DNA from: Serinicoccus hydrothermalis
Lineage (GTDB): Bacteria; Actinomycetota; Actinomycetes; Actinomycetales; Dermatophilaceae
Assembly: GCF_001685415.1 (NCBI RefSeq)
Contig: NZ_CP014989.1
Location: forward strand, 3,162,001-3,226,000
DNA length: 64,000 nt
Reading direction: 5' to 3'
Of the stretch, positions 15,123 to 24,851 are shown piece after piece. The stretch's first letter is position 1. Each line of letters starts with the position of its first letter. The notes beneath the pieces are model-generated. The model was not told the origin of the DNA and ran no database searches. It saw only the letters and a list, made by a program, of their open reading frames with translations. Position numbers and translations under genes: made by a program.

Positions 15123-15541
15123 TGTTGATCCCCCGTCGCGTCAAGCACCGCAAGCAGCACCACCCCGGCCGCTCCGGCATGGCCAAGGGCGGCACGCAGC
15201 TCGCGTTCGGTGACTACGGCATCCAGGCGCTCGCGCCGGCCTACGTCACCAACCGGCAGATCGAGTCCGCTCGTATCGCCATGACCCGCTACATCAAGCG
15301 AGGCGGAAAGGTGTGGATCAACATCTACCCCGACCGTCCGCTGACCAAGAAGCCCGCCGAGACCCGCATGGGTTCCGGCAAGGGCTCGCCCGAGTGGTGG
15401 GTGGCCAACGTCAAGCCGGGCCGCGTGATGTTCGAGCTGTCCGGTGTGTCCGAGGACGTCGCCCGCGAGGCGTTGCGTCTGGCGATGCACAAGCTGCCCA
15501 TGAAGACCCGTTTCGTCTCCCGTGAGGGTGGTGACATCTGA
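15122..15541 (+). CDS. rplP: 50S ribosomal protein L16
   Basis: L16 helps position aminoacyl-tRNA in the A site. The 139-aa product starts [24 protein letters not shown] and contains the conserved [24 protein letters not shown] stretch. The ATG overlaps the rpsC TGA, and the TGA overlaps the rpmC ATG, so rpsC-rplP-rpmC are probably translationally coupled. Confidence 0.97.
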   Translation: MLIPRRVKHRKQHHPGRSGMAKGGTQLAFGDYGIQALAPAYVTNRQIESARIAMTRYIKRGGKVWINIYPDRPLTKKPAETRMGSGKGSPEWWVANVKPGRVMFELSGVSEDVAREALRLAMHKLPMKTRFVSREGGDI

Positions 15542-15789
15542 TGGCTGTCGGTTCTGACAACCTGACCCCCGAGCAGCTGCGCGGCCTGGAGGACGGCCCC
15601 CTGGCCGACGCTCTGGCCGAGGCCAAGAAGGAGCTGTTCAACCTGCGCTTCCAGTCCGCCACCGGGCAGCTGGAGAGCCACGGCCGGCTGCGGGCGGTCC
15701 GCAAGGACATCGCCCGCATCTACACCGAGATGCGCGAGCGCGAGCTCGGCATCGGCCGTGAGTCCGACGAGAACGAGAAGGTGGGCTGA
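15541..15789 (+). CDS. rpmC: 50S ribosomal protein L29
   Basis: L29 lies next to L23 at the tunnel exit. The 82-aa product has the core [40 protein letters not shown] helices. It starts at an ATG overlapping the rplP stop. Two bases separate it from rpsQ. Confidence 0.96.
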   Translation: MAVGSDNLTPEQLRGLEDGPLADALAEAKKELFNLRFQSATGQLESHGRLRAVRKDIARIYTEMRERELGIGRESDENEKVG

Positions 15790-15791
15790 GC

Positions 15792-16133
15792 ATGAGCGAG
15801 AGCACCCAGACCCAGGCCGACGCCACCGCTGAGGGTGTCGAGGCCCACGAGCCGAGCGAGAGCTCGCTCGGGCACGGCGGCGACCGCAACTACCGCAAGG
15901 TTCGCCAGGGCTACGTCGTCAGCGACAAGATGGACAAGACGGTCGTCGTCCAGGTCGAGGACCGCGTCAAGCACGGCCTCTACGGCAAGGTCCTGCGCAC
16001 GACCAACAAGGTCAAGGCGCACGACGAGGACAACACCGCCGGCGTCGGCGACCGCGTCCTCATCATGGAGACCCGACCGCTGTCAGCCACCAAGCGCTGG
16101 CGTCTGGTCGAGATCCTGGAGAAGGCCAAGTAA
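15792..16133 (+). CDS. rpsQ: 30S ribosomal protein S17 with N-terminal extension
   Basis: S17 is an OB-fold protein of the 30S body. The core begins [36 protein letters not shown], and ends with [19 protein letters not shown]. The 113-aa product carries about 30 extra acidic and polar residues at the N-terminus ([20 protein letters not shown]) relative to short homologues. The start lies 2 bp after rpmC. It is the last gene before a 108-bp spacer. Confidence 0.95.
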   Translation: MSESTQTQADATAEGVEAHEPSESSLGHGGDRNYRKVRQGYVVSDKMDKTVVVQVEDRVKHGLYGKVLRTTNKVKAHDEDNTAGVGDRVLIMETRPLSATKRWRLVEILEKAK

Positions 16134-16143
16134 GAACACCCCC

Positions 16144-16161
16144 GGGGGGCTCACGCCCCCC
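16144..16161 (+). terminator. Hairpin between rpsQ and rplN
   Basis: The stem GGGGGGC/GCCCCCC closes a TCAC loop 10 nt after the rpsQ stop. It marks the S10/spc operon boundary and may be a partial terminator. A second hairpin, CTCACG/CGTGAG at 16195-16214, has GCATACCG in its loop. Confidence 0.5.
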
Positions 16162-16241
16162 GGTGCACACCCCACACCACGACGTCTGGCCAGGCTCACG
16201 GCATACCGCGTGAGAACCAGCCGGCAGTAGGAGAACGAACA

Positions 16242-16610
16242 GTGATCCAGCAGGAGTCGCGACTGCGCGTCGCCGACAACACCGGTGCCAAGGAGCTTCT
16301 GTGCATCCGTGTGCTCGGTGGCTCCGGGCGCCGCTACGCAGGCATCGGGGACACCATCGTGGCCACCGTCAAGGACGCCATCCCCGGCGGCAACGTCAAG
16401 AAGGGCGACGTCGTCAAGGCGGTCATCGTGCGCACCCGCAAGGAGCGCCGTCGCCCCGACGGCAGCTACATCCGTTTCGACGAGAACGCCGCGGTCATCC
16501 TCAAGAACGACGGTGACCCCCGCGGTACCCGCATCTTCGGCCCGGTGGGCCGCGAGCTGCGCGACAAGCGATTCATGCGGATCGTCTCGCTCGCGCCGGA
16601 GGTGATCTGA
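16242..16610 (+). CDS. rplN: 50S ribosomal protein L14
   Basis: L14 forms part of the intersubunit bridge B8. The 122-aa product begins with GTG ([28 protein letters not shown]) after the purine-rich TAGGAGAACGAA. The conserved [21 protein letters not shown] block is present. It opens the spc operon, and rplX follows after 4 bp. Confidence 0.97.
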   Translation: MIQQESRLRVADNTGAKELLCIRVLGGSGRRYAGIGDTIVATVKDAIPGGNVKKGDVVKAVIVRTRKERRRPDGSYIRFDENAAVILKNDGDPRGTRIFGPVGRELRDKRFMRIVSLAPEVI

Positions 16611-16614
16611 GGAC

Positions 16615-16959
16615 ATGGCGAAGATGAAGATCAAGAAGAACGACCTGGTGCAGGTCATCGCCGGCAAGGACAAGGGCCTGCAGGGCCGCGTCATCGCCGT
16701 GCACACCGAGACCGACCGCGTCCTCGTCGAGGGCGTCAACCGCATCACCAAGCACACCCGTGCCGGTGGGCAGCGCGGCGTCAACACCGGTGGCATCCAG
16801 GTCCAGGAGGCCCCCATCCACGTGTCCAACGTGATGGTGGTCGACCCGGAGACCAAGAAGCCGACCCGGATCAGGACGCGCGTCGAGACGGTCGACCGGG
16901 ATGGCCGCGAGAAGACGGTGCGCACCCGCGTCGCGGTGCGCTCGGGTAAGGACCTGTGA
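16615..16959 (+). CDS. rplX: 50S ribosomal protein L24
   Basis: L24 is an assembly-initiator protein with a KOW motif, seen here as [21 protein letters not shown]. The product is 114 aa. The ATG is preceded by GGAGGTGATCTGAGGAC, which overlaps the end of rplN. Its TGA overlaps the rplE GTG. Confidence 0.96.
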   Translation: MAKMKIKKNDLVQVIAGKDKGLQGRVIAVHTETDRVLVEGVNRITKHTRAGGQRGVNTGGIQVQEAPIHVSNVMVVDPETKKPTRIRTRVETVDRDGREKTVRTRVAVRSGKDL

Positions 16960-17561
16960 GCATGACTGACACGATCACCGACAACGAGACCGAGCAGACC
17001 CCGGCGGGCGCTGCCCCCGCGCCGCGGCTCCGGAGCCGCTACCGCGAGGACATCGTGCCGGCCATGTCCGAGCAGTTCGGCTACGCCAACCCGATGCAGG
17101 TCCCCGGCCTGGTCAAGATCACGGTCAACATGGGCGTGGGCGAGGCGGCCCGGGACAGCAAGCTCATCGAGGGCGCGATCCGCGACCTGGCCACGATCAC
17201 CGGTCAGAAGCCGTCGGTCACCAAGGCCCGCAAGTCGATCGCCCAGTTCAAGCTGCGCGAGGGTATGCCGATCGGCGCCCACGTGACGCTGCGTGGCGAC
17301 CGCATGTGGGAGTTCCTCGACCGGCTGCTGGCGCTGGCGCTGCCGCGCATCCGCGACTTCCGCGGCCTGTCGCCGCGCCAGTTCGACGGCAACGGCAACT
17401 ACACCTTCGGCCTCAACGAGCAGTCCATGTTCCACGAGATCGACCAGGACAAGATCGACCGCGTCCGCGGCATGGACATCACGGTCGTGACCACCGCCAA
17501 GACCGACGACGAGGGTCGGGCGCTGCTCAAGCACCTGGGCTTCCCGTTCAAGGAGAACTGA
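16956..17561 (+). CDS. rplE: 50S ribosomal protein L5
   Basis: L5 binds 5S rRNA and contacts P-site tRNA. The conserved core starts [29 protein letters not shown] and ends at the FPF(K) motif. The GTG at 16956 overlaps the rplX stop, and an ATG two codons later (16962) is the alternative start. The 201-aa product has about 20 extra N-terminal acidic/Thr residues. The stop overlaps the start of the S14 gene by one base. Confidence 0.95.
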   Translation: MSMTDTITDNETEQTPAGAAPAPRLRSRYREDIVPAMSEQFGYANPMQVPGLVKITVNMGVGEAARDSKLIEGAIRDLATITGQKPSVTKARKSIAQFKLREGMPIGAHVTLRGDRMWEFLDRLLALALPRIRDFRGLSPRQFDGNGNYTFGLNEQSMFHEIDQDKIDRVRGMDITVVTTAKTDDEGRALLKHLGFPFKEN

Positions 17562-17746
17562 TGGCCAAGACCGCGCTGATCAACAAGGCCAACCGCAAGC
17601 CGAAGTTCAAGGTGCGCGCCTACACCCGCTGCCAGCGGTGTGGCCGCCCGCACTCGGTCTACCGCAAGTTCGGCCTGTGCCGTATCTGCCTGCGCGAGAT
17701 GGCGCACCGGGGCGAGCTCCCCGGCGTGACCAAGTCGAGCTGGTGA
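17561..17746 (+). CDS. rpsN: 30S ribosomal protein S14 type Z (zinc-binding)
   Basis: S14 completes the 30S head. At 61 aa this is the short zinc form. The ligands are the two pairs in RCQRCG and CRICLREM (C-x2-C spacing). The protein starts [24 protein letters not shown]. The ATG overlaps the rplE TGA. The zinc-free paralogue often used under zinc starvation, if the genome has one, is not in this window. Confidence 0.96.
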   Translation: MAKTALINKANRKPKFKVRAYTRCQRCGRPHSVYRKFGLCRICLREMAHRGELPGVTKSSW

Positions 17747-17871
17747 CGGCGGGGCACCCGCCCCGGCCGACGGCATACCGCACCACCTGCACCTGAGAAA
17801 CCACCACCTGGAACATCGAAGGTCGCCCGGGACACCCGGGGGAAACCGCGATGAGAAAGGGCACGAAGCCC

Positions 17872-18270
17872 ATGACCATGACCGACCCGATCGCGGACAT
17901 GCTGACCCGGATCCGGAACGCCAACTCGGCGCACAAGGACCAGGTCTCCATGCCGTTCTCGAAGCTGAAGGCCACCATCGCCGAGATCCTCAAGGCCGAG
18001 GGGTACATCGCCTCCTGGTCCTCTGCGGAGGCCGAGGTGGGCAGCACGCTGATCATCGACCTCAAGTACGGACCCAACCGGGAGCGCTCCATCGCCGGTG
18101 TGCGACGCGTGTCCAAGCCGGGCCTGCGCGTCTACGCGAAGTCCACCAACCTGCCCCGCGTGCTGGGCGGCCTGGGCGTGGCGATCATCTCCACGTCCTC
18201 GGGCCTGCTCACCGACCGCCAGGCGGCCGAGAAGGGCGTCGGCGGCGAAGTGCTCGCCTACGTCTGGTGA
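17872..18270 (+). CDS. rpsH: 30S ribosomal protein S8
   Basis: S8 is a 16S central-domain binder and the translational repressor of the spc operon in E. coli. The start [18 protein letters not shown] gives 132 aa, the standard length. An in-frame ATG 21 nt upstream (17851) would add MRKGTKP, but the AGAAAGG it contains looks more like the ribosome-binding site for 17872. The C-terminus shows the [27 protein letters not shown] signature. A 125-bp spacer precedes the gene, with a small CCCGGG hairpin at 17826-17840. Confidence 0.94.
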   Translation: MTMTDPIADMLTRIRNANSAHKDQVSMPFSKLKATIAEILKAEGYIASWSSAEAEVGSTLIIDLKYGPNRERSIAGVRRVSKPGLRVYAKSTNLPRVLGGLGVAIISTSSGLLTDRQAAEKGVGGEVLAYVW

Positions 18271-18300
18271 CCCGGAGCAGAAGGTAAGGAGCAGAGAACA

Positions 18301-18840
18301 ATGTCTCGAATCGGACGACTCCCCGTCACCGTGCCCTCCGGGGTGGACGTGGCCATCGAGGGCTCGACCGTCACGGTCAAGGGCCCCAAGGGTCAGCTCG
18401 CGCTCGACGTGGTCGAGCCCATCTCCGTCGCCGCCGGCGAGGACGGCAGCATCGAGGTGACCCGCCCGGACGACGAGCGTGACTCGCGGTCCCGGCACGG
18501 CCTGACCCGCAGCCTCATCGCCAACATGGTGGAGGGTGTGACCAACGGCTACACCAAGAAGCTGGAGATCCACGGCACGGGATACCGCGTGGTGGCCCGG
18601 GGCAGCGACCTGGAGTTCGCGCTCGGCTACAGCCACCCCATCCTCATCACGGCCCCGGAGGGCATCACCTTCCAGGTCGAGAACCCCACCCGGTTCTCGG
18701 TCACGGGCATCGACAAGCAGCAGGTCGGCGAGGTCGCCGCGAACATCCGCAAGCTGCGCCGCCCCGACCCCTACAAGGGCAAGGGCGTGCGCTACGAGGG
18801 TGAGCGCATCCGCCGCAAGGTCGGAAAGGCTGGTAAGTAA
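18301..18840 (+). CDS. rplF: 50S ribosomal protein L6
   Basis: L6 lies near the sarcin-ricin loop and the factor-binding site. The 179-aa product starts [17 protein letters not shown]. The C-terminal [27 protein letters not shown] block is typical. The ATG follows AAGGAGCAGAGAACA, a good ribosome-binding site. Confidence 0.97.
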   Translation: MSRIGRLPVTVPSGVDVAIEGSTVTVKGPKGQLALDVVEPISVAAGEDGSIEVTRPDDERDSRSRHGLTRSLIANMVEGVTNGYTKKLEIHGTGYRVVARGSDLEFALGYSHPILITAPEGITFQVENPTRFSVTGIDKQQVGEVAANIRKLRRPDPYKGKGVRYEGERIRRKVGKAGK

Positions 18841-18843
18841 GCC

Positions 18844-19218
18844 ATGGCACAGATCGTCAAGCGCGCCAAGAGCAAGAACGCCGCGCGGGGCCGCCGCCAC
18901 ACGCGGCTGCGCAAGAAGGTCACCGGGACCGCGCAGCGGCCCCGCATCGTGGTCAACCGCTCCTCGCGGCACGTCTTCGTGCAGCTGGTGGACGACACCC
19001 GCAGCGCGACGCTCGCGTCCGCCTCGACCATGGAGGCAGACCTGCGCTCCGCGGAGGGCGACAAGACCGCCAAGGCCAAGCGGGTCGGCGAGCTGCTCGC
19101 CGAGCGCGCGAAGGCGGCCGGCGTCGACGCCGCGGTCTTCGACCGTGGTGGCAGCCGTTACGCCGGCCGGGTGGCCGCGATCGCGGAGGGCGCCCGCGAG
19201 GGCGGCCTGTCGCTCTGA
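18844..19218 (+). CDS. rplR: 50S ribosomal protein L18
   Basis: L18 binds 5S rRNA with L5. The product is 124 aa with a basic N-terminus, the [20 protein letters not shown] strand and the terminal [24 protein letters not shown] motif. The start is 3 bp after rplF, and the gap to rpsE is 39 bp. Confidence 0.97.
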   Translation: MAQIVKRAKSKNAARGRRHTRLRKKVTGTAQRPRIVVNRSSRHVFVQLVDDTRSATLASASTMEADLRSAEGDKTAKAKRVGELLAERAKAAGVDAAVFDRGGSRYAGRVAAIAEGAREGGLSL

Positions 19219-19257
19219 CAGACCCCGACAGACAAGCAAGGAAAGAGGAACCTTCCT

Positions 19258-19929
19258 ATGGCTGGTGACTTCCAGCGCCGCGGCTCCGGTGGCAGCTCTG
19301 CCTCCGGTGACGCCCGCGACAACCGTCGGGGCGGCCGCGACAACAACCGAGACAACCGTGACGGCCGTGGTGGCCGTGGCGGGCGTGACGACGACCGCAA
19401 CCAGTACCTGGAGCGCGTCGTCACCATCAACCGCGTGGCCAAGGTCGTCAAGGGCGGCCGCCGCTTCAGCTTCACCGCGCTCGTCGTGGTGGGTGACGGC
19501 GACGGCACCGTCGGCGTCGGCTACGGCAAGGCCAAGGAGGTGCCCGCGGCGATCTCCAAGGGCGTGGAGGAGGCCAAGAAGAACTTCTTCCGCGTGCCCC
19601 GCATCGCCGGCACCATCCCGCACCCCATCCAGGGCGAGGACGCCGCGGGCGTCGTCATGCTGAAGCCGGCGAGCCCCGGTACCGGTGTCATCGCCGGTGG
19701 CCCGGTGCGCGCCGTGCTCGAGTGCGCCGGCATCCACGACGTGCTCAGCAAGTCGCTCGGGTCGAGCAACTCCATCAACATCGTCCACGCCACCGTGGCG
19801 GCCCTGCAGGGCCTGGAGCAGCCGGAGTCGGTCGCGGCCCGTCGGGGCAAGTCCCTCGAGGACGTCGCCCCGCACGCGATGCTCCGGGCGCGCGCCGAGG
19901 CTGCCGCCGAGGCGAAGGCAGGTGCCTGA
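19258..19929 (+). CDS. rpsE: 30S ribosomal protein S5 with RG-rich N-terminus
   Basis: S5 helps maintain decoding accuracy. The conserved double-stranded-RNA-binding core ([32 protein letters not shown]) begins near residue 43. The N-terminal 40 or so residues are rich in Gly, Arg, Asp and Asn with RGG-like repeats. The product is 223 aa, against 167 in E. coli. The ATG is preceded by GGAAAGAGGAACCTTCCT. The stop overlaps the rpmD start. Confidence 0.96.
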   Translation: MAGDFQRRGSGGSSASGDARDNRRGGRDNNRDNRDGRGGRGGRDDDRNQYLERVVTINRVAKVVKGGRRFSFTALVVVGDGDGTVGVGYGKAKEVPAAISKGVEEAKKNFFRVPRIAGTIPHPIQGEDAAGVVMLKPASPGTGVIAGGPVRAVLECAGIHDVLSKSLGSSNSINIVHATVAALQGLEQPESVAARRGKSLEDVAPHAMLRARAEAAAEAKAGA

Positions 19930-20111
19930 TGAGCAAGCTCAAGGTGACCCAGATCAAGTCCACCGTCGGCACGAAGCACATGCACCGGGAGACCGTCCGG
20001 AGCCTGGGCCTGAAGCGGATCGGTGACACCGTCGTCAAGGAGGACCGCCCGGAGTTCCGGGGCATGGTCCGCACGGTCGCCCACCTGGTGACCGTGGAGG
20101 AGGTTGACTGA
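19929..20111 (+). CDS. rpmD: 50S ribosomal protein L30
   Basis: L30 is a small peripheral 50S protein. The 60-aa product begins [30 protein letters not shown]. The ATG overlaps the rpsE TGA by one base. The length matches the short bacterial form. Confidence 0.96.
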   Translation: MSKLKVTQIKSTVGTKHMHRETVRSLGLKRIGDTVVKEDRPEFRGMVRTVAHLVTVEEVD

Positions 20112-20112
20112 T

Positions 20113-20583
20113 ATGGCCGACAGCACCGCCCGCCGCGAGGCGGCCGCGCTCAAGGTCCACCACCTGCGTCCGGCCCCCGGGGCGAAGACCGCCAAGACCC
20201 GCGTGGGTCGCGGCGAGGCGTCCAAGGGCAAGACCGCGGGTCGCGGCACCAAGGGCACCAAGGCCCGCTACCAGGTGCCCGAGACCTTCGAGGGTGGACA
20301 GACCCCGATGCACATGCGGCTCCCGAAGCTGCGCGGGTTCACGAACCCGTTCAAGGTGAGCTACCAGGTGGTCAACCTGGACACCCTCGCCTCCCTCTTC
20401 CCCGAGGGGGGCACCGTCGGGCCCGCCGACCTGGTGGCCAAGGGCGCGGTCCGCAAGGGCCAGCCGGTCAAGGTCCTGGGCACCGGCGAGGTCTCCGTCA
20501 AGCTCGACGTGACCGCCGCCCGGTTCTCGGCCTCCGCCAAGGAGAAGATCGAGGCGGCCGGCGGCACCACCACCGAGGCCTGA
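20113..20583 (+). CDS. rplO: 50S ribosomal protein L15
   Basis: L15 is a late-assembly 50S protein. The 156-aa product shows [36 protein letters not shown] and the [16 protein letters not shown] block. I place the start at the ATG at 20113 because GGAGGAGG lies about 9 nt upstream, inside rpmD. A TTG three codons earlier is less likely. It is followed by a hairpin that separates it from secY. Confidence 0.96.
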   Translation: MADSTARREAAALKVHHLRPAPGAKTAKTRVGRGEASKGKTAGRGTKGTKARYQVPETFEGGQTPMHMRLPKLRGFTNPFKVSYQVVNLDTLASLFPEGGTVGPADLVAKGAVRKGQPVKVLGTGEVSVKLDVTAARFSASAKEKIEAAGGTTTEA

Positions 20584-20607
20584 CCAGAGCCATCCGCACG
20601 GCCAATC

Positions 20608-20652
20608 CACGTGAGGTCCTGCGTCGCCACGGCGACCGCAGGGCCTCACGTG
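20608..20652 (+). terminator. Hairpin between rplO and secY
   Basis: The arms CACGTGAGG...CCTCACGTG extend inwards through CCTGC/GCAGG and TCGCC/GGCGA with one wobble pair and one bulged base. It lies 25 nt after the rplO stop and probably reduces read-through into secY. A secY promoter may lie in the more AT-containing stretch near 20680-20700, but I cannot define boxes. Confidence 0.65.
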
Positions 20653-20768
20653 CTTTCCGACCCACCGCCCGCCGGTGTTATCGTCAACGACGATCCATGG
20701 CTCGTCACCGGGCCTGACCGTCGCCCCGACGCGCCGCGCGAGTCGACCGGCCCCTCAGGAGGACCTGA

Positions 20769-22094
20769 ATGCTCTCCGCCTTCGTGCGCGCGTTCAAGAC
20801 GCCGGATCTTCGCAAGAAGATCCTCTTCACGCTCGCGATCATGGCGCTCTACCGCCTCGGGACGCACATCCCGACCCCCGGCGTGGACTACGGCCTGGTC
20901 CAGCAGTGCCTCAACACCGCCGAGCTGTCGGGCAACGTGCTGGGTATGGTCAACCTCTTCTCCGGCGGCGCCATGGTGCAGCTGTCGGTCTTCGCGCTCG
21001 GCATCATGCCGTACATCACCGCGGCCATCATCGTCCAGCTGCTCACCGTGGTCATCCCACGCTTCGAGCAGCTGAAGAAGGAGGGGCAGGCCGGGCAGAC
21101 CAAGATGACGCAGTACACCCGCTACCTCACGATCGGGCTCGCGGTGCTGCAGGCGTCCACCCTGGTGACGATCGCCCGGGAGCCCGCCCGGCTCTTCGGT
21201 GCGGCGTGCACTTCGGTCATGCCGGACGAGGGCATCTGGACCCTCTCCCTCATGGTGCTCACGATGACCGCCGGCACCGGCCTCATCATGTGGCTGGGGG
21301 AGCTCATCACGGAGAAGGGCGTCGGCAACGGTATGTCGCTGCTCATCTTCATCTCCATCGCGGCCGGCTTCCCGGCGGCGCTCGGCGCGATCTACCAGAG
21401 CTCGGTGACCACCTTTGTCCTGGTGATGCTCCTGGGCCTGGTCATCATGACCCTCGTCGTCTACGTCGAGCAGTGCCAGCGCCGGATCCCGGTGCAGTAC
21501 GCCAAGCGGATGATTGGCCGGCGGCAGTACGGCGGGACCTCGACCTACATCCCGCTCAAGCTCAACATGGCCAACGTCATCCCGATCATCTTCGCCAGCT
21601 CGATCCTCATGCTTCCCTCGCTGCTGGCCAACTTCAACCGCCCGACGGAGGCCGGTGCCACGGCACCGGGCTGGGTGACCTTCATCGACCGCTTCCTGTC
21701 GATGGGGGCGACCGGCTCCGGGACGCACTGGCTCTACATGATCCTGTATGCCGCGATGATCATCTTCTTCTGCTTCTTCTACACCTCGGTGACCTTCAAC
21801 CCGACCGAGGTGGCGGACAACATGAAGCGCTACGGCGGGTTCATCCCGGGCATCCGCGCGGGGCGCCCGACGGCGGAGTACCTCGAGTACGTCATCAACC
21901 GGATCACCACCCCTGGCGCGCTCTACCTCGCCGGCCTGGCGCTCATCCCGCTCATCGCGTTCAACGTGATGGGGGTGGCCAACTTCCCGCTGGGCGGCGC
22001 GTCCATCCTCATCATCGTGGGTGTCGGTCTGCAGACCGTGAAGCAGATCGAGTCCCAGCTCCAGCAGCACGACTACGAAGGGTTCCTCCGCTGA
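20769..22094 (+). CDS. secY: Preprotein translocase channel subunit SecY
   Basis: SecY is the ten-helix channel of the Sec translocon in the cytoplasmic membrane. The 441-aa product begins MLSAFVRAFKTPDLRKKILFTLAIMALYRLGTHIPTPGV. It contains the conserved RMIGRRQYGGTSTYIPLKLN cytosolic loop and the NPTEVADNMKRYGGFIPGIRAG loop that binds SecA and the ribosome. The ATG follows CTCAGGAGGACCTGA. The stop overlaps the adk start. The secY-adk-map order is the standard actinobacterial order. Confidence 0.98.
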   Translation: MLSAFVRAFKTPDLRKKILFTLAIMALYRLGTHIPTPGVDYGLVQQCLNTAELSGNVLGMVNLFSGGAMVQLSVFALGIMPYITAAIIVQLLTVVIPRFEQLKKEGQAGQTKMTQYTRYLTIGLAVLQASTLVTIAREPARLFGAACTSVMPDEGIWTLSLMVLTMTAGTGLIMWLGELITEKGVGNGMSLLIFISIAAGFPAALGAIYQSSVTTFVLVMLLGLVIMTLVVYVEQCQRRIPVQYAKRMIGRRQYGGTSTYIPLKLNMANVIPIIFASSILMLPSLLANFNRPTEAGATAPGWVTFIDRFLSMGATGSGTHWLYMILYAAMIIFFCFFYTSVTFNPTEVADNMKRYGGFIPGIRAGRPTAEYLEYVINRITTPGALYLAGLALIPLIAFNVMGVANFPLGGASILIIVGVGLQTVKQIESQLQQHDYEGFLR

Positions 22095-22699
22095 TGCGAC
22101 TGATCATGCTCGGACCGCCCGGGGCCGGCAAGGGCACCCAGGCCGTCCACGTCTCGGCCACCCACGGCATCCCCGCGATCTCCACCGGCGACATCTTCCG
22201 CGCCAACATCAAGGACGAGACCGAGCTGGGGCTGCAGGTGAAGCAGATCACGTCCTCCGGCGGCTACGTCCCGGACGAGATCACCAACGCCATCGTCCGC
22301 GACCGTCTCGCCCAGGACGACGCCGCGCAGGGCTTCCTCCTCGACGGCTACCCGCGCACCACCGGTCAGGTGGAGGCGCTGGACGAGATGCTCGGCGACG
22401 CCGGGCACCAGCTGGACGCCGTGGTGGAGCTCACCGTCGACACCGACGAGGTGGTGCAGCGGCTCCTGGCCCGGGCCCAGGAGCAGGGTCGCGCCGACGA
22501 CACCGAGGAGGTCGTGCGGGAGCGGATGCGCCTGTATGCCGAGGAGACCGCGCCGCTGGCCTCGCGCTACAAGGAGCGCGGCCTGCTGCGCCGCGTCGAC
22601 GGCATGGGCGAGGTCGCCGAGGTGACCGCCCGCATCGAGGCGGCGCTGGAGGACGTCACCCGGTCCGCCCCGAGCGACGTCCCCGCCGACGGGCGCTGA
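22094..22699 (+). CDS. adk: Adenylate kinase
   Basis: This enzyme interconverts ATP + AMP and 2 ADP in the cytoplasm. The P-loop GPPGAGKGTQA is at residues 7-17, and the DGYPRT motif follows. The 201-aa product is of the short-lid type without a zinc-binding lid (RAQEQGRADDTEEVVRERM in its place). The ATG overlaps the secY TGA, and the TGA overlaps the map ATG. Confidence 0.97.
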   Translation: MRLIMLGPPGAGKGTQAVHVSATHGIPAISTGDIFRANIKDETELGLQVKQITSSGGYVPDEITNAIVRDRLAQDDAAQGFLLDGYPRTTGQVEALDEMLGDAGHQLDAVVELTVDTDEVVQRLLARAQEQGRADDTEEVVRERMRLYAEETAPLASRYKERGLLRRVDGMGEVAEVTARIEAALEDVTRSAPSDVPADGR

Positions 22700-23574
22700 T
22701 GTCGATCTTCCGTCGCCGGTCCCGCATCCAGGCCAAGACCCCGGACCAGCTGCTCGCCATGAGGCGCGCCGGCCGGGTGGTGGCCGACACCCTGGCGCTG
22801 GCCTCGGAGCGGGCCGTGGCCGGTGTCTCGACCGGTGAGCTGGACGCGCTGGCCGAGGACGCCATCCGCAGCAGCGGCGCGGTGCCGAGCTTCCTCGGCT
22901 ACCACGGGTTCACCGGCAGCCTGTGCATCTCGGTCAACGACGAGGTGGTCCACGGCATACCGGGGGAGCGGGTGCTCGCCGACGGCGACCTCGTCTCGAT
23001 CGACTGCGGGGCCATCGTCGAGGGCTGGCACGGTGACGCGGCGATCAGCCTGGTCGTCGGGGGCAGGGACCGCGGCACCCCGGCGGACCTGGCCCTCATG
23101 GACGACACCGAGGCCTCGCTCTGGGCGGGGATGGCAGCCCTGCGTCCCGGCGGCCGGCTCTTCGACGTGGGGGACGCGGTCGAGGCCAGCGTCGACGGCG
23201 CGCTCGAGCGCCGTCGCGCCGAGGGCGTCCCCGGGGTGGACGTCTACGGCATCCTCGAGGACTACACCGGGCACGGCATCGGCCGCGAGATGCACATGGA
23301 CCCGCACGTGCCGAACTACGGCGTGAGCGCACCGGGCCCCACGGTGCCCTCCGGCGCGACGCTGGCGGTCGAGCCGATGGTCACCCTCGGCAGCATCGAG
23401 ACACGGACGCTGGAGGACGACTGGACCGTCGTCACCAGCGACGGCAGCCGGGCCGCGCACTGGGAGCACACCGTGGCGGTCACCGACGACGGCCTGTGGG
23501 TGCTCACGGCCGTCGACGGGGGAGCGGCCGGCCTGGAGCGGGTCGGCGCACGCTTCGCCCCCCTCGCCGACTGA
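22699..23574 (+). CDS. map: Type I methionine aminopeptidase
   Basis: This enzyme removes the initiator methionine from new proteins. The metal ligands are visible in SIDCGAIVEGWHGDAA (two Asp), GHGIGREMH (His), LAVEPM (Glu) and WEHTVAV (Glu). The 291-aa product is slightly longer than the E. coli enzyme (264 aa), mainly through a basic N-terminus (MSIFRRRSRIQAKTPDQL) and the C-terminal end. The start overlaps the adk stop. A very strong palindrome follows directly. Confidence 0.97.
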   Translation: MSIFRRRSRIQAKTPDQLLAMRRAGRVVADTLALASERAVAGVSTGELDALAEDAIRSSGAVPSFLGYHGFTGSLCISVNDEVVHGIPGERVLADGDLVSIDCGAIVEGWHGDAAISLVVGGRDRGTPADLALMDDTEASLWAGMAALRPGGRLFDVGDAVEASVDGALERRRAEGVPGVDVYGILEDYTGHGIGREMHMDPHVPNYGVSAPGPTVPSGATLAVEPMVTLGSIETRTLEDDWTVVTSDGSRAAHWEHTVAVTDDGLWVLTAVDGGAAGLERVGARFAPLAD

Positions 23575-23577
23575 CCC

Positions 23578-23649
23578 GACTGCGGTCACCTTCCTGCAAC
23601 CTCCATCACCCTCCAGCGCGATGGAGGTTGCAGGAAGGTGACCGCAGTC
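23578..23649. repeat. Perfect palindrome with 30-bp arms between map and infA
   Basis: Bases 23578-23607 are the exact reverse complement of 23620-23649, around a 12-nt loop. It begins 4 nt after the map stop. It can serve as a bidirectional terminator, but the perfect 30-bp match without a T-run is more than a terminator needs. It may be a dispersed palindromic element. Confidence 0.9.
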
Positions 23650-23664
23650 CGACGAGGCCGGCGA

Positions 23665-23695
23665 TTGGCCTTGGGGGTTGCCCTTCCCGTACGAT
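23665..23695 (+). promoter_or_regulatory. Possible infA promoter
   Basis: TTGGCC (23665-23670) and TACGAT (23690-23695) are 19 bp apart, some 55 nt before the infA ATG and just after the palindrome. Confidence 0.45.
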
Positions 23696-23749
23696 GGTGC
23701 GTCGGCCCTGCGTGGGCCGAGACCAAGCAATACAGGGAATGTGGAGGAC

Positions 23750-23971
23750 ATGGCGAAGAAGGACGGCGTCATTGAGATCGAGGGCACGGTTGTCGAGGCC
23801 CTCCCGAACGCGAACTTCCGGGTCGAGCTGACCAACGGTCACGTTGTGCTGGCTCACATCTCCGGGAAGATGCGGCAGCACTACATCCGGATCCTCCCCG
23901 AGGACCGGGTCGTGGTGGAGCTCAGCCCGTACGACCTGACCCGCGGTCGCATCGTCTTCCGTTACCGCTGA
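23750..23971 (+). CDS. infA: Translation initiation factor IF-1
   Basis: IF-1 binds the 30S A site during initiation. The 73-aa OB-fold product begins [31 protein letters not shown] and ends [13 protein letters not shown], the standard IF-1 sequence. The ATG has GTGGAGGAC upstream. It is followed by rpmJ. Confidence 0.98.
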   Translation: MAKKDGVIEIEGTVVEALPNANFRVELTNGHVVLAHISGKMRQHYIRILPEDRVVVELSPYDLTRGRIVFRYR

Positions 23972-24045
23972 GTCGCGACGGCCCCAGGGCCGTCCGTCCC
24001 GGCACCATCCCCTGATCAGATCCCTCCACCCGAAGGCAGGAAGCC

Positions 24046-24159
24046 ATGAAGGTTCAGCCGAGCGTGAAGAAGATCTGCGACAAGTGCAAGGTGATCCGCC
24101 GTCACGGCCGGGTCATGGTGATCTGCGACAACCTGCGCCACAAGCAGCGCCAGGGCTGA
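24046..24159 (+). CDS. rpmJ: 50S ribosomal protein L36 (zinc-binding)
   Basis: This is a very short gene (37 aa: [20 protein letters not shown] and onwards). The zinc ligands are C11, C14, C27 and H32, so it is the C+ form. The ATG has GAAGGCAGGAAGCC upstream. Its place between infA and rpsM is conserved in most bacteria. Confidence 0.97.
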   Translation: MKVQPSVKKICDKCKVIRRHGRVMVICDNLRHKQRQG

Positions 24160-24366
24160 GCAGAGAGCGATCCGCGCGCGTCGCAGCTTCGATGCGTCCG
24201 CACGACCACAACTGAATACACAGATGACGCAGTACCCGACCCCCGCCGACCGGCGGGACGTCACCTCCGGCCGCGAGAGCCGGGGACCGCGGGCGATCGA
24301 GCCCACCAGACGATGCGGACCGGTGCTGCACCAGACTCTCGCACGATTTCCAAGGAGCACTGCCAG

Positions 24367-24744
24367 ATGGCACGACTCATCGGTGTCGACCTGCCGCGCG
24401 ACAAGCGCGTCGAGGTCGCTCTCACCTACATCTTCGGCGTGGGACGCACCCGCGCCGCCTCGACGCTGGAGGCCACCGGAGTGGACCCCTCCATCCGCGT
24501 CAAGGACCTGACGGAAGAGCAGCTGGTCGCCCTGCGTGACCACCTCGAGGGCAGCTTCCGCCTCGAGGGTGACCTGCGCCGTGAGGTGGCCGCCGACATC
24601 CGCCGCAAGGTCGAGATCGGCAGCTACCAGGGCCTGCGGCACCGCCGCGGTCTCCCGGTGCACGGTCAGCGCACGAAGACCAACGCGCGGAGCCGCAAGG
24701 GCCCCAAGCGCACGGTCGCCGGCAAGAAGAAGGCCACCAAGTAG
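24367..24744 (+). CDS. rpsM: 30S ribosomal protein S13
   Basis: S13 forms head-to-50S bridges and contacts tRNA. The 125-aa product begins [30 protein letters not shown] and ends with the basic tail [11 protein letters not shown]. The ATG follows AAGGAGCACTGCCAG. A 207-bp spacer precedes it in which I could not identify a clear promoter, although GAATAC near 24213 is a weak -10 candidate. Confidence 0.97.
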   Translation: MARLIGVDLPRDKRVEVALTYIFGVGRTRAASTLEATGVDPSIRVKDLTEEQLVALRDHLEGSFRLEGDLRREVAADIRRKVEIGSYQGLRHRRGLPVHGQRTKTNARSRKGPKRTVAGKKKATK

Positions 24745-24851
24745 TCACACGTCGGTGGGCCTCGCCCCCGACCACCCCCCGCTGCGGCTCCAGCCCGGAC
24801 CTCACGTCCGGCCCGGGCGCGCAGCCCACGCTCTTCCGCTAGGAGAAATGC

